Source: Streptococcus moroccensis
GTDB lineage: Bacteria > Bacillota > Bacilli > Lactobacillales > Streptococcaceae
DNA: 59,138 nt
Direction: 5' to 3'
Assembly: GCF_030812835.1 (NCBI RefSeq)
Contig: NZ_JAUSTM010000014.1
Span: forward strand, 1-59,138
The first letter of the stretch is position 1; each line of letters starts with the position of its first letter. The position numbers and the translations under genes are program-made. Under the pieces are notes generated by a model that was given only the letters and a program-made list of their open reading frames with translations, searched no databases and was not told the DNA's origin. This document shows, piece after piece, positions 17,211-28,656 of the stretch.

Positions 17211-17951
17211 TTACAGGTTTTCGTTAGACAAAAGGAAGTCTTTGATAGCTTTTGCTACTTCATGGGGCCTATCGGTATGAGGGCTATGGCCAACTGCTAG
17301 CAATTTTTGGATATCAATGGTTTGGGGGAGTTGCTCTATCATCTCTGTTTTCCAATCAGGGCAGTTGCGTGTCTGTGAAATCAACAAGGTAGGACAGGTA
17401 ACCTGAGGGAGAAAGCCTTGGCAATGCCGCTGAAGGGATAGCAGCTCCTTAAGAGCTGTGGGGTTCAGGTTTAATTTCCAGAGGCCATCTTCCGTTACTA
17501 TGTAATTAGCTAAACTAGCTTTATGAAGGTTTTCAGACCAAAAAAGAGCATTTTGCTGTTCTTGGGCAATGATCTCCTCTGGATTTTGGAAGACTTGTTG
17601 TTCCAGATAAGCTCGAGTTTGTAGCCATTCGTCTTCTAGACTGACTAGGGCATCAAGATTAAAATAGCCACCATCGAGAAGAATAAGGCTTTCAGCAGTC
17701 TCGTAGTGGCTCGCTAAGTAGGAAAAAAGCATAGCGCCCATTGAATGCCCAATCAGACGAAAAGGTTCTGCTATATTGACCCTCTCTTCAAACCAAAGGT
17801 GCAGGTCGATAAGATTAGTAAGAATCGTGTCAAAAGCCTCTCCATGTCCAGGTAATTCAAGAACTGTTACAGGAAAGGGCAGGTGAGCAATCAAATCCAT
17901 GGCATGATAGGGATTACTCCCAAGGCCACCTAAAAAATAAATCGGAATCAT
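17211..17951 (-). CDS. Alpha/beta hydrolase
   Basis: This 246-residue protein is an alpha/beta hydrolase fold enzyme. The oxyanion region is YFLGGLGSNPYH, the nucleophile serine lies in GHSMGAM (near residue 80), and the catalytic histidine is probably in AVGHSPHTDRP near the end. The substrate is unknown. The frame stays open into the upstream gene to 18026, but a terminator at 17967-17986 separates them, and MIPIYFLGG at 17951 is the natural start. The ribosome-binding site is weak, so the start is less sure than the product. Confidence 0.82.
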   Translation of the reverse strand: MIPIYFLGGLGSNPYHAMDLIAHLPFPVTVLELPGHGEAFDTILTNLIDLHLWFEERVNIAEPFRLIGHSMGAMLFSYLASHYETAESLILLDGGYFNLDALVSLEDEWLQTRAYLEQQVFQNPEEIIAQEQQNALFWSENLHKASLANYIVTEDGLWKLNLNPTALKELLSLQRHCQGFLPQVTCPTLLISQTRNCPDWKTEMIEQLPQTIDIQKLLAVGHSPHTDRPHEVAKAIKDFLLSNENL

Positions 17952-17966
17952 AAACTTATGATAACA

Positions 17967-17986
17967 TAAAAAACGCCAAATGGCGC
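17967..17986 (-). terminator. Terminator of the YrdC-family gene
   Basis: On the minus strand CGCCA pairs with TGGCG over a two-base loop, followed by a run of six T. It lies just after the upstream gene's stop and before the hydrolase start. Confidence 0.65.
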
Positions 17987-17995
17987 TTTTCAGTT

Positions 17996-18781
17996 TTAAT
18001 AGTATTCCCCTTGGCGGTAGTTCCAAGAATTAAAGTGATCGGATAAGTGCATCATAATCTTGTCAATATCAAGGCCTTTGCGGATAACAACTGGACAAGG
18101 CTCGATAGAGCGACTATCCGCTCCTTGCTCAGGAATTAAGGTTCCCTCTGAATCTACCATTGAGACCATGACCCCTTGTTCGTAGCGCGTTTCAATGGTT
18201 TTGTCAGGCTGGATAGAAGCCACGTAATCATCTGCCTCCAAAATGAGGTCGACCTTGGAAGCAATGCGCTCCCCAATTCCCTCGACCTTGCCACGGTTTC
18301 CTTTGCCAGATGGGTTAGCAGAAGAAGCGTAGACCATTTTTCCTTCAGATTCCCACATTTCTTTAGCAATTTGTTCGCCGGCTACTCCAAACTTAATCAC
18401 AAAGCATGAGGTGCCGCGGACATCGGTCATCAACTCTTCACGTCCATCTCCGTATGCTTTGAGTTTTTCAAAGGCTTCTGGTTTCCATGGTAAAATGCAG
18501 CCAAGAAGAATATCTTCATCCCAATGTTTTTGGTAAAAGGCATCGATTTCAGGAGTTAACTGCGCAAGCTTACGCAATTCCTCCATGCTGCCACAAAGGA
18601 CAACACCTGGTTTGTTGCGTTTACGTTCTTTCGCGTCAAATTTACGTTCCAATCCCTCTTTATCACTGGTCATAATGATATAGCCGACCTTGGTCGGACA
18701 GACAATAAGGCCACCAGTGTTTTGTAGAATAGCAAGACCTTCTTGAGAAAGGTTACCATCCCAATGCAGTTGTTTAGTCAT
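17996..18781 (-). CDS. Sua5/YciO/YrdC/YwlC family protein
   Basis: The 261-residue protein has a YrdC domain. The K-R-N-K nucleotide-binding stretch (ERKRNKPGVVLCGSMEEL) and the SANPSGKGN motif are both present. YrdC-family enzymes make threonylcarbamoyl-AMP for tRNA t6A, but this protein is longer than a minimal TsaC and a separate tsaC may exist elsewhere. It could act on another substrate. The ATG at 18781 has GAGG seven bases upstream; the longer open frame to 18841 is rejected because it crosses the -10 box. A CodY box lies in its 5' region. Confidence 0.8.
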   Translation of the reverse strand: MTKQLHWDGNLSQEGLAILQNTGGLIVCPTKVGYIIMTSDKEGLERKFDAKERKRNKPGVVLCGSMEELRKLAQLTPEIDAFYQKHWDEDILLGCILPWKPEAFEKLKAYGDGREELMTDVRGTSCFVIKFGVAGEQIAKEMWESEGKMVYASSANPSGKGNRGKVEGIGERIASKVDLILEADDYVASIQPDKTIETRYEQGVMVSMVDSEGTLIPEQGADSRSIEPCPVVIRKGLDIDKIMMHLSDHFNSWNYRQGEYY

Positions 18782-18823
18782 AAAAATCCTCATTTCTAAT
18801 CGGAAAATTCTGATGAAAATTTC

Positions 18824-18847
18824 AATTTTCAGATAATTCATATTATA
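18824..18847 (-). promoter_or_regulatory. Promoter -10 and CodY box of the YrdC-family gene
   Basis: TATAAT on the minus strand lies at 18842-18847. AATTTTCAGATAATT at 18824-18838 matches the CodY box AATTTTCWGAAAATT at 14 of 15 positions and covers the likely transcription start, so repression in rich medium is plausible. Confidence 0.65.
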
Positions 18848-18859
18848 ACAAAAATAAAA

Positions 18860-18885
18860 GAAAAAGCAAGCCTGTTTGGCCTGCT
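18860..18885 (-). terminator. ebfC terminator
   Basis: On the minus strand AGCAGGCC pairs with GGCTTGCT over five bases (one mismatch), followed by TTTTTC. Confidence 0.65.
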
Positions 18886-18967
18886 AAAACAAATCCTTTA
18901 AAAATCATCAAAAAATTTTGATATGTCTTGACTGAGTAAACCTATTTGGGCAACTTTTATCTAACGA

Positions 18968-19267
18968 CTAGAAGGGAAGTTTGCCTGCAAAAGCACCCAT
19001 AGACTTTTCAGTAGCTTTATCGATTTGAGCTAGGGCATCGTTAACAGCTTGAAGTGTCATTTCTTGTAGGGTTTCCAGATCGTCAGGGTCAACCACATCA
19101 GTCTTAAAGTCGATGGCTTTTAAGGTTTTGTCCCCTGAAAAGGTAGCGGTCACTAAGTCTTGGGCAGACTTACCGACAAAATCAGTCGCTGCCAACTCTT
19201 TTTGACTGCTTTCCATCTGTTTTTGGAGTTTTTGAGCCTGTTTCATCATTTGTTGCATATTCATCAT
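18968..19267 (-). CDS. ebfC: YbaB/EbfC nucleoid-associated protein
   Basis: This 99-residue protein is a YbaB/EbfC DNA-binding protein. The N-terminus ([19 protein letters not shown]) and [20 protein letters not shown] are typical. It forms dimers that bind the nucleoid; in many bacteria it sits beside dnaX-recR, but not here. Its first five codons and ribosome-binding region form part of a 36-bp repeat found again at 24539-24574, so its natural promoter has been separated from it by the bgl island. Transcription now probably comes from 19372-19380. Confidence 0.9.
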   Translation of the reverse strand: MMNMQQMMKQAQKLQKQMESSQKELAATDFVGKSAQDLVTATFSGDKTLKAIDFKTDVVDPDDLETLQEMTLQAVNDALAQIDKATEKSMGAFAGKLPF

Positions 19268-19288
19268 AAGATTTTCTAGATTCCTTTC
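19253..19288. repeat. 36-bp direct repeat, copy 1 (possible att site in ebfC)
   Basis: These 36 bases are identical to 24539-24574. They cover codons 1-5 of ebfC and the ribosome-binding site upstream. Beyond the repeat the two copies diverge, though a small GGG/CCC hairpin follows in both. Together they bracket the bgl genes. Confidence 0.85.
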
Positions 19289-19371
19289 GTATCAAGGGTT
19301 TGGGCCCTGTTGTAAATGAATTATTGCCTGAATTTAAGGCAAAATAATATGTATTTATTACTATTTAATAA

Positions 19372-19380
19372 GTATATCAT
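19372..19380 (-). promoter_or_regulatory. Candidate replacement promoter for ebfC
   Basis: TGATATACT on the minus strand is an extended -10, about 105 bases before ebfC and inside the bgl island. No clear -35 is seen. It would let the inserted segment supply transcription for ebfC. Confidence 0.45.
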
Positions 19381-19487
19381 AGAATATATTAAATAGGCTA
19401 GAATTAATTGTCGAAAATGCTAACATCATTTTAAAGTTTTCAGTTGATTTTATAAAACAACTTATTTAAAAATTTTATAAAATAGTC

Positions 19488-19528
19488 TTGACAAAGAAAA
19501 TTAAGATGGTGAAATGAAAACGTAAACA
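19488..19528 (+). promoter_or_regulatory. licT promoter with cre site
   Basis: TTGACA at 19488-19493 is followed after 16 bases by a weak TGAAAT. TGAAAACGTAAACA at 19515-19528 matches the CcpA site consensus at 13 of 14 positions and lies on the start region, so catabolite repression is expected. Confidence 0.65.
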
Positions 19529-19532
19529 AAAC

Positions 19533-19620
19533 AAGGTGTTACTCCACAGAGGCACTACTTGAATGCGAAATTTCAGTTTAAAGACTGGTTTGGCTATTTT
19601 GAGTAGACCCTGTGGTTTTA
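19533..19620 (+). promoter_or_regulatory. RAT antiterminator and overlapping terminator before licT
   Basis: AAGGTGTTACTCCACAGAGG begins a ribonucleic antiterminator (RAT) of the BglG/LicT type (19533-19560). It overlaps the 5' arm of a terminator in which CCACAG (19544) and CTACT pair with AGTAG and CTGTGG (19610-19615), followed by TTTTATTTT. LicT binding would prevent termination. Confidence 0.75.
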
Positions 19621-19636
19621 TTTTGAGGAGGTTATC

Positions 19637-20458
19637 ATGCTAGTTATCAAGCAAATCAATAATAATGCTGCCATAGCAAAAGATGCTTCTGGTACAGAAA
19701 TAATTATTTTAGGCAAAGGAGTAGGATTCCCGAAGACACCTTATGAGATAAAGGATATGTCAAAAATCGAGCGAACATTTTATGATGTTGATTCACAATA
19801 TTTAGAAATGGTTGCTTCTTTGCCCCAAGATGTGTTAATGGCAAGCGCTGATATCGTTGAACGTGCTGAAGTTGAATTAGACAGTGTCTTTAATACAAAT
19901 TTGCCTTTCACTCTAGCTGACCACATCAATTTTGCCATTGAAAGAATATCCAAGGGGATTGATATCACTTCCCCAATTGCTTATGATGTAAAACATTTAT
20001 ATCCACAACAATACAGTATTGGTAAGGTTGCAATAAATATTATTCAAAAGGCAACGGGACATCTCTTACCTGCTACAGAAGCAGTTAATGTGGCACTTCA
20101 TTTAATTACAGCTCAAGCTGAATCAGGAGATATGCACGATATTATAAAGTCTGTTGAAATTATTTCTGAAATTCGAAAGCTCATTGAAAGTAACTTAGAT
20201 ATTACAATTGATGAGGAATCCTACCAGTTTTCGCGGTTTGTTATGCATCTTCGCTATCTTATCAAAAGGCTTAACGGAGGGAAGCATACCCATAAGGATT
20301 CTACCATGTTGAAAACAATGAGTAGAGAGTACCCTAAAGAATATTATTGTGTTCTTAAAATAACAGAATATCTTAACGAAAAATGGTCCTGGACCTGTGA
20401 TGAAGAGGAGATGCTTTATCTCTTGATTTATGTTACCCGATTATCAAATAAAACTTAA
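19637..20458 (+). CDS. licT: BglG/LicT-family transcription antiterminator
   Basis: This 273-residue protein binds nascent RNA and prevents termination. Residues 1-55 are the RNA-binding CAT domain (MLVIKQINNNAAIAKDASGTEIIILGKGVGF). Two PRD domains follow, at about 65-170 and 171-273. Their phosphorylated histidines are likely in LADHINFAIERI, VKHLYPQQY and RFVMHLRYLIKR. The PTS controls it: without substrate, BglP phosphorylates and inactivates it. It lies directly upstream of its transporter and has a RAT/terminator on both sides. GAGGAGG precedes the ATG. Confidence 0.93.
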   Translation: MLVIKQINNNAAIAKDASGTEIIILGKGVGFPKTPYEIKDMSKIERTFYDVDSQYLEMVASLPQDVLMASADIVERAEVELDSVFNTNLPFTLADHINFAIERISKGIDITSPIAYDVKHLYPQQYSIGKVAINIIQKATGHLLPATEAVNVALHLITAQAESGDMHDIIKSVEIISEIRKLIESNLDITIDEESYQFSRFVMHLRYLIKRLNGGKHTHKDSTMLKTMSREYPKEYYCVLKITEYLNEKWSWTCDEEEMLYLLIYVTRLSNKT

Positions 20459-20469
20459 TACAACTAAAT

Positions 20470-20557
20470 GGAGTGTTAGCTTAGGCGCATAACCCATAGT
20501 GAAGAAAGTAGAAAAGGTCTTGGACTCTTTCTGTTTTCTTGACTATGGGTTTTTCTT
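20470..20557 (+). promoter_or_regulatory. Second RAT/terminator, between licT and bglP
   Basis: GGAGTGTTAGCTTAGGCGCA starts a second RAT-like element (20470-20494). It overlaps a terminator arm ACCCATAG (20492-20499) that pairs with CTATGGGT (20543-20550), with an inner stem and a T run after it. Read-through into bglP should also need LicT. Confidence 0.7.
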
Positions 20558-20578
20558 ATCAAAAAGAAAGGAAAAGTT

Positions 20579-24104
<3,526 letters not shown>

Positions 24105-24110
24105 GAATTG

Positions 24111-24131
24111 GAACCTAACCTATATAGGTTC
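24111..24131 (+). repeat. Hairpin after the glucosidase gene
   Basis: GAACCTA pairs with TAGGTTC over seven bases. There is no T run, so it may protect the mRNA end rather than terminate. Confidence 0.55.
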
Positions 24132-24154
24132 TTGAATATTTAACCTCCCTATTA

Positions 24155-24396
24155 TTTTTTCAATTGAAGTATTGAATTGAAAAAACTATTGTATACAAAT
24201 TTATACTTAACAAAAATCAAAAATTACTTTTTTATCTCTTTCTTAAAAGTGCGGACGCTCAAAAGGTTTGGGGAACCTTTTGAGGTGAGAAATAGAGTTG
24301 ACAAAGTCAACATCAAAACCACCTTCGGAGTTTCATTGCTATTTTTGATTTTGGATGAGTATTAAAAAGCTTTCCTCTATTGAAGAAAGCTTTTTT
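24155..24396. other. Hairpin-rich non-coding segment of the island
   Basis: No convincing gene lies between the glucosidase and hisK. Three perfect inverted repeats occur before the terminator: TTTTTTCAATT/AATTGAAAAAA (24155-24185), CTCAAAAGGTT/AACCTTTTGAG (24258-24284) and GTTGAC/GTCAAC (24297-24311). A 62-codon open frame (24177-24365) crosses them and has no ribosome-binding site or known domain. Confidence 0.6.
24364..24396 (+). terminator. Terminator at the right end of the island
   Basis: AAAAAGCTTTC pairs perfectly with GAAAGCTTTTT over a ten-base loop, with T after it. The A run on the other side makes it potentially bidirectional. Confidence 0.8.
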
Positions 24397-24466
24397 GTAC
24401 ATTTCAGATACTGTCTTTGTCTATTTTTTGTCTTATTGTAATAAATTTAAGTTATTTTAGTTTAAC

Positions 24467-24553
24467 TTAGTAAATATTAAATGGCTTTAAATCAATCTTT
24501 CTGACGATTGCAAGACTTAAAAAATCGTGGAACAAGTCTTGCATATTCATCAT
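24467..24553 (-). pseudogene. Chimeric remnant of the ebfC start
   Basis: The second copy of the 36-bp repeat keeps the ebfC ribosome-binding region and codons MMNMQ, but then runs into island sequence and stops after 28 residues (MMNMQDLFHDFLSLAIVRKI and eight more). It still sits behind what appears to be the original ebfC promoter at 24668-24676. It is best seen as a by-product of the insertion. Confidence 0.7.
24509..24543. repeat. Inverted repeat at the island right junction
   Basis: TGCAAGACTT (24509-24518) and AAGTCTTGCA (24534-24543) form a perfect ten-base inverted repeat that ends inside the 36-bp repeat. Such arms are common beside recombination core sites. Confidence 0.7.
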
Positions 24554-24574
24554 AAGATTTTCTAGATTCCTTTC
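24539..24574. repeat. 36-bp direct repeat, copy 2 (possible att site)
   Basis: Identical to 19253-19288. Copy 2 retains the 5' untranslated region and first five codons of ebfC without the rest of the gene. Confidence 0.85.
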
Positions 24575-24667
24575 TTAGAAGGGCTTAGCCCATGTGTGTT
24601 AGGTGATCAAAATGACCGCTTTTCTAAAAATTAGGGAAACCATTGCCTACTCCCCTTTTCTCCATCC

Positions 24668-24676
24668 ATTATACCA
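24668..24676 (-). promoter_or_regulatory. Stranded native ebfC promoter
   Basis: Minus-strand TGGTATAAT is a strong extended -10. It lies about 115 bases upstream of the truncated ebfC start and downstream of hisK, so it now reads into the island rather than into intact ebfC. Confidence 0.6.
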
Positions 24677-24718
24677 TGGAAAAGAAACAAATTAAAGAAT
24701 GAGGCTAGGAAAACAGGG

Positions 24719-25453
24719 TTAGATGAGCTGGTCCTCTGGGATTCCTTCGGCATCCAAGAGCTTTTTAATGCGGTCGAATTGCAAGCGGAAATGGTCTAGA
24801 CGATGCCCGTCAGAACCAATAGAATAGCGCTGACAACCCAAATCATGGACGAGGTGAAGGGCATACTTGTAAAGCTCTTCATGCCCGTAAAGGTACATGC
24901 TTTTAGCATTTAATTCAAAGGCTAGGCCATGAGTTATCATTTTTTGGAAAATGCGAATGAGTTGTGGTTCATAGACTTTTAACTGGTCAACCTCAAGATC
25001 AAAGAGTCGAAAACCATAATCAAAGTGCGCCAGAACATCAGCTTCAACCCGGCCAATGGCATATTCTAAAAGATCCAGATATTCGCGGATGACCTGGTCA
25101 GGATGAAAATCTTTGACCTCATCATCCAGGTAGTCATTGGTGCCATTGTGATGGACAGAGAGTAGCTTGAGGTCATAGTGTTTACCCTCTAAATAGTCCA
25201 GGATATCCTGTTCCCTTGGCTGATAATAACCAATTTCGATTCCTGTTTTGATACGATTGCCATAACGCTCATTTAGCCCCTTAATATGGTCAACATAAGC
25301 CTCATAATCAGGGGCATCGTCTTGCTTGGTATAGGGGTTAGAGTAGTCAAAATGCTCAGTTGTAACGATTTCACCAGGGTAGTGATCGAGGTAGGCTTCA
25401 AAACTTTCGTCAGAGTCGTATGAGAAGTAGGTGTGTAGATGGTTATCGCGCAT
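24719..25453 (-). CDS. hisK: Histidinol-phosphatase, PHP family
   Basis: This 244-residue PHP-domain phosphatase hydrolyses histidinol phosphate, the step between HisC and HisD. Metal-binding histidines are seen in RDNHLHTYFSYDSDE (start), TTEHFDY, LLSVHHNG, VLAHFDYGFR and IGSDGHRLDHF. AAGGAG six bases before the ATG at 25453 fixes the start; the open frame to 25483 is too long because it runs up to the -10 box. It is divergent from the his operon rather than inside it, so it does not share the T-box. Confidence 0.9.
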   Translation of the reverse strand: MRDNHLHTYFSYDSDESFEAYLDHYPGEIVTTEHFDYSNPYTKQDDAPDYEAYVDHIKGLNERYGNRIKTGIEIGYYQPREQDILDYLEGKHYDLKLLSVHHNGTNDYLDDEVKDFHPDQVIREYLDLLEYAIGRVEADVLAHFDYGFRLFDLEVDQLKVYEPQLIRIFQKMITHGLAFELNAKSMYLYGHEELYKYALHLVHDLGCQRYSIGSDGHRLDHFRLQFDRIKKLLDAEGIPEDQLI

Positions 25454-25481
25454 GCTAATCTCCTTGATTGTCATTGCTACC

Positions 25482-25490
25482 ATTATACCA
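25482..25490 (-). promoter_or_regulatory. hisK promoter (extended -10)
   Basis: Minus-strand TGGTATAAT, about 30 bases before the hisK start. No good -35 is seen. Confidence 0.6.
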
Positions 25491-25579
25491 AATTAAAGGT
25501 TCAAATGGTTTTTAGGACCTAAATGGCCAAGGACAAAATTATATTTTCCGAAAGAATGGCAAAAATGATGGCAAAACTA

Positions 25580-25608
25580 TTGAATTTTCTGACAAATAGA
25601 GGTACAAT
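25580..25608 (+). promoter_or_regulatory. his operon promoter with CodY box
   Basis: TTGAAT (25580-25585), a 17-base spacer and TACAAT (25603-25608). The spacer holds AATTTTCTGACAAAT (25583-25597), which matches the CodY box at 13 of 15 positions, so CodY should compete with RNA polymerase. Confidence 0.7.
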
Positions 25609-25639
25609 AAGAGAAATACTAAAACGACGACAGAAAAAA

Positions 25640-25869
25640 ATCCCAAGGAACCAACAGAGAGTACGTGAGGTGAGAGCGTACACCCTTAGGAGAGCACATT
25701 CTGGAGTGCATGTTCGAAAAAAACTGATGAGTAGGGCATGACGGTTGGCTCACGTTACGAGGGAAGTTTCAAACTTCATGAGGGTTACAGGGCAATCTGT
25801 GACTAAATTAAGGTGGTACCACGTAGTAATACGTCCTTTTAACAGTATTAGCTGTTAAAAGGTTTTTTT
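25640..25869 (+). ncRNA. T-box leader of the histidine operon
   Basis: The leader contains the conserved T-box AAGGTGGTACCACG (25810-25823) directly before a terminator formed by CCTTTTAACAG (25835) and CTGTTAAAAGG (25852) plus seven T. Upstream stems (for example GAGAGTACGTGAGGTGAGAG) have the form of a T-box stem I. Uncharged tRNA-His should bind and favour the antiterminator. CAT at 25737-25739 is a possible specifier codon for histidine, but I cannot place the specifier loop with confidence. Confidence 0.88.
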
Positions 25870-25980
25870 ATACCGTTTAAGAGGTTTTAAAAACTGCAAA
25901 GGAAGTTTAAGGTTACGGAAAAAGTCAGTAATAGCCTAACCCGATGGAAGGAAGCTGACGATAAAGAGGAGGAGACAGAG

Positions 25981-27039
25981 ATGGCGCTTAAAGGATTACG
26001 ACAAATGGAGCCATATATTCCAGGGGCACAGCCAAAGGATGCGGATATGATTAAATTAAATACCAATGAAAATGCTTATCCACCGAGTCCTGCTGTGGCT
26101 AGAGCCTTGGAAGAGTTTGCTGTTTCGGGACTGGCGCGATATTCTAGCTTGGATCAATCCCCCTTAAAGGAAGCTCTTGCCCACCAACTAGGGGTTTCCA
26201 AAGAGCAATTGATTATCGGTAATGGAAGTGATGACATCCTTTCACTGGCTTTTTTAGCCTTCTTTAATTCGGAGGATCCGGTTCTCTTTCCTGATTTGAC
26301 GTATGGCTTTTATAAGGTTTGGGCAGACCTTTACCAGGTTCCTTTTAAGGAAATTCCTCTGGCAGATGATTTCTCGATTGATTTTGAGGACTACAATCAA
26401 GTCAATGGAGGCATTATCATTGCCAATCCCAATGCGCCAACAGGATTTGGGAAATCCTTGGACGCTTTGGAAGAGTTCTTAAACGCCCATGAAGACGTCG
26501 TGGTGATAGTCGATGAAGCCTATGTTAACTTTGGTGGCCAGACGGCTATTCCTTTATTAAAATCCTACCCTAATCTTTTTATCACACGGACTTTTTCTAA
26601 AGATGCAAGTCTGGCTGGTCTGAGGGTTGGGTATGGCATTGGGCACCCCGATTTGATTCAAGTGATGCAGGCGGTCAAGGACTCTGTCAATCCTTATTCT
26701 GTCGATAGCTTGGCAGAGAGCTTAGCGACTGCCGCAGTCAAGGACTGGGAATATTACCGTGACACTTGTATGCGGACGATGGCGACAAGAGATGCCTTCT
26801 CAAAGGGATTAGAGGCTTTAGGCTTTACGGTCTTAGACAGTCAGACCAATTTTGTCTTAGCCAAACCCAACCACTGTTCTGCTAAAGCTCTGTTTGACCA
26901 TTTGGAATCTCGGCATATCTATGTTCGTTATTTTCCTAAGAGCGAACGCATCAAGGAGTATTTACGGATTTCCATAGGGACTGATCAGGAAATGGCGACT
27001 GTCCTAGAAGCGATGAAGGAGACCTTGACAGATGACTAA
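25981..27039 (+). CDS. hisC: Histidinol-phosphate aminotransferase
   Basis: This 352-residue fold-type I PLP enzyme converts imidazole-acetol phosphate to histidinol phosphate. The N-terminal [13 protein letters not shown], the NPNAPTG motif near residue 150 and the PLP lysine in [18 protein letters not shown] (near residue 210) are all present. GAGGAGGAGACAGAG precedes the ATG. It is the first gene of hisCZGDBHAFIE and lies directly behind the T-box. Confidence 0.95.
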   Translation: MALKGLRQMEPYIPGAQPKDADMIKLNTNENAYPPSPAVARALEEFAVSGLARYSSLDQSPLKEALAHQLGVSKEQLIIGNGSDDILSLAFLAFFNSEDPVLFPDLTYGFYKVWADLYQVPFKEIPLADDFSIDFEDYNQVNGGIIIANPNAPTGFGKSLDALEEFLNAHEDVVVIVDEAYVNFGGQTAIPLLKSYPNLFITRTFSKDASLAGLRVGYGIGHPDLIQVMQAVKDSVNPYSVDSLAESLATAAVKDWEYYRDTCMRTMATRDAFSKGLEALGFTVLDSQTNFVLAKPNHCSAKALFDHLESRHIYVRYFPKSERIKEYLRISIGTDQEMATVLEAMKETLTDD

Positions 27040-28009
27040 AACTCAATTACCCATAGGGATGCGCGATAAGCTCTTTAAACGTGCCAATTCTATGTACAAA
27101 TTGGAGCACGATATTTCAGACTTATTGATGGATAAAGGCTACCACCGCATTGAAACACCGACTCTGGAACACTCGGACGTCTTTTCCAATACCATTAACA
27201 CGAATTACTACAACCTTTTTGATAAAAAGGGCGCCCTCTTAACTCTACGACCAGATATTACCAGTCAGATCGGCCGTGTCATGGCTTCGACTCGCGTTCA
27301 AGCTCCTATTCGCTTTTCCTATTCAGGCAAGGTCTTTTATTACAATGAAGAATTGAGGGGCTTGGTCAATGAGCGCACGCAAGCGGGTATTGAATTGATC
27401 GGCTATCCGGTCCAATCTGCCCTTCAAGAAGCTGTTTTAACAGCTAGTGAGGCCTTGCAAAAAGCTGGTTTAACCCAATACCATTTTGAATTTTCGCATG
27501 CCCGTATCCTGCAAATTGTGTTTGAATCTTTGGCCTTAGATGAGGAAAATCAGGCCAAGCTAGAAACACTGATCAGAGATAAAAACATTACAGGTCTTCA
27601 TGCATTCACAAATATTTATCCAAGTGAGTTTTCCGATTTGTTGAAGGCATTACCCTATCTCTTTGGAGATAGCCAGTTGGTTTTGAAAAAGGCAAGGCAA
27701 CTGGTCAAAGATGAAGCTATTTTAGAAGCATTGGATAATCTAGAAACCCTGATTCAAAGTCTATCACCTGATTTAGCAGGAACAACCATTGATTTAGCAC
27801 AGCTTTCGACTCAGGATTACTACACAGGTATTCTGTTTAAGGTCTTTAATCCGAAAGTGCCCAATGCCTTCATGTCAGGCGGCCGCTATGATAAGCTTTT
27901 CAAGCGTTTTGGTGGCGAAGACTTGACGGCGGTTGGATGGGCCATTGACATTGATGCGATTTATGATGCCCTAAAGGATTCACTCTTATATGAAGGAGGT
28001 GAGCGGTGA
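27032..28009 (+). CDS. hisZ: ATP phosphoribosyltransferase regulatory subunit
   Basis: This 325-residue paralogue of the histidyl-tRNA synthetase core has lost aminoacylation and serves as the regulatory subunit of HisG. Class II synthetase motifs remain ([37 protein letters not shown]), but the anticodon domain is absent. It is needed because HisG here is the short form. It overlaps hisC by eight bases. Confidence 0.93.
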   Translation: MTKTQLPIGMRDKLFKRANSMYKLEHDISDLLMDKGYHRIETPTLEHSDVFSNTINTNYYNLFDKKGALLTLRPDITSQIGRVMASTRVQAPIRFSYSGKVFYYNEELRGLVNERTQAGIELIGYPVQSALQEAVLTASEALQKAGLTQYHFEFSHARILQIVFESLALDEENQAKLETLIRDKNITGLHAFTNIYPSEFSDLLKALPYLFGDSQLVLKKARQLVKDEAILEALDNLETLIQSLSPDLAGTTIDLAQLSTQDYYTGILFKVFNPKVPNAFMSGGRYDKLFKRFGGEDLTAVGWAIDIDAIYDALKDSLLYEGGER

Positions 28010-28656
28010 TGACAAGACCAATTACGATAGCCCTAACCAAGGGGCGCATCGAAAGCGACACCGTCAAGCTCCTGACACGCGCAGGGTTTGATCTTTCTTT
28101 CATGGAAGATAAGGGCAGGCATTTAATCTTTGAAGATCAGGCGCAACAACTGCGCTTTCTACTGGTCAAGGCACCAGATGTGACCACTTATGTCCGGCAT
28201 GGCGTGGCTGACATAGGCATTGTCGGTAAGGACGTTCTCATGGAGCATCCGACCGGTTACCTAGAAATGCTAGATCTCAATTTTGGACTTTGTAAATTCT
28301 CGGTGGCTTCTACCAAAGATTACCAGCCGAATGACCACAAACGGAAAGTCATTGCGACTAAATACCCAACGGTAGCGACGGATTTCTTTAATCAAAAAGG
28401 GGAAGATGTGGAAATTATTTCCATTCAAGGGAGTGTTGAAATCGCTCCGATCATTGGCCTAGCGGATGCTATCGTCGATATTGTGGAAACAGGCTCTACC
28501 CTTGTGGCTAATGGGCTCGAAGTTTACGAAGATATTTGTCGTATTTCAGCGCGTTTAATTGTTAACAAAGCAGCGCTTAAAAACAACCCATCTGTCTTAA
28601 ATTTTATTAAGAAAATTGAAAAGATGGTTGGAACAGAGGAGGTACCTTTCACATGA
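28009..28656 (+). CDS. hisG: ATP phosphoribosyltransferase, short form
   Basis: This enzyme joins ATP and PRPP in the first committed step of histidine synthesis. At 215 residues it is the short form that lacks the C-terminal histidine-binding domain, consistent with hisZ next door. [24 protein letters not shown] and [17 protein letters not shown] (the PRPP loop) are visible. The start may be the GTG at 28006 or the ATG at 28009; AAGGAGG lies suitably for either. Confidence 0.95.
   Translation: MTRPITIALTKGRIESDTVKLLTRAGFDLSFMEDKGRHLIFEDQAQQLRFLLVKAPDVTTYVRHGVADIGIVGKDVLMEHPTGYLEMLDLNFGLCKFSVASTKDYQPNDHKRKVIATKYPTVATDFFNQKGEDVEIISIQGSVEIAPIIGLADAIVDIVETGSTLVANGLEVYEDICRISARLIVNKAALKNNPSVLNFIKKIEKMVGTEEVPFT

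Noticed and set aside
24177..24365. A 62-codon ORF in the bgl island
   Set aside because: It runs through three perfect hairpins and has no ribosome-binding site or known domain.
25523..25741. A 72-codon ORF before hisC
   Set aside because: It covers the his promoter and the T-box stem I; the RNA structure explains the sequence.
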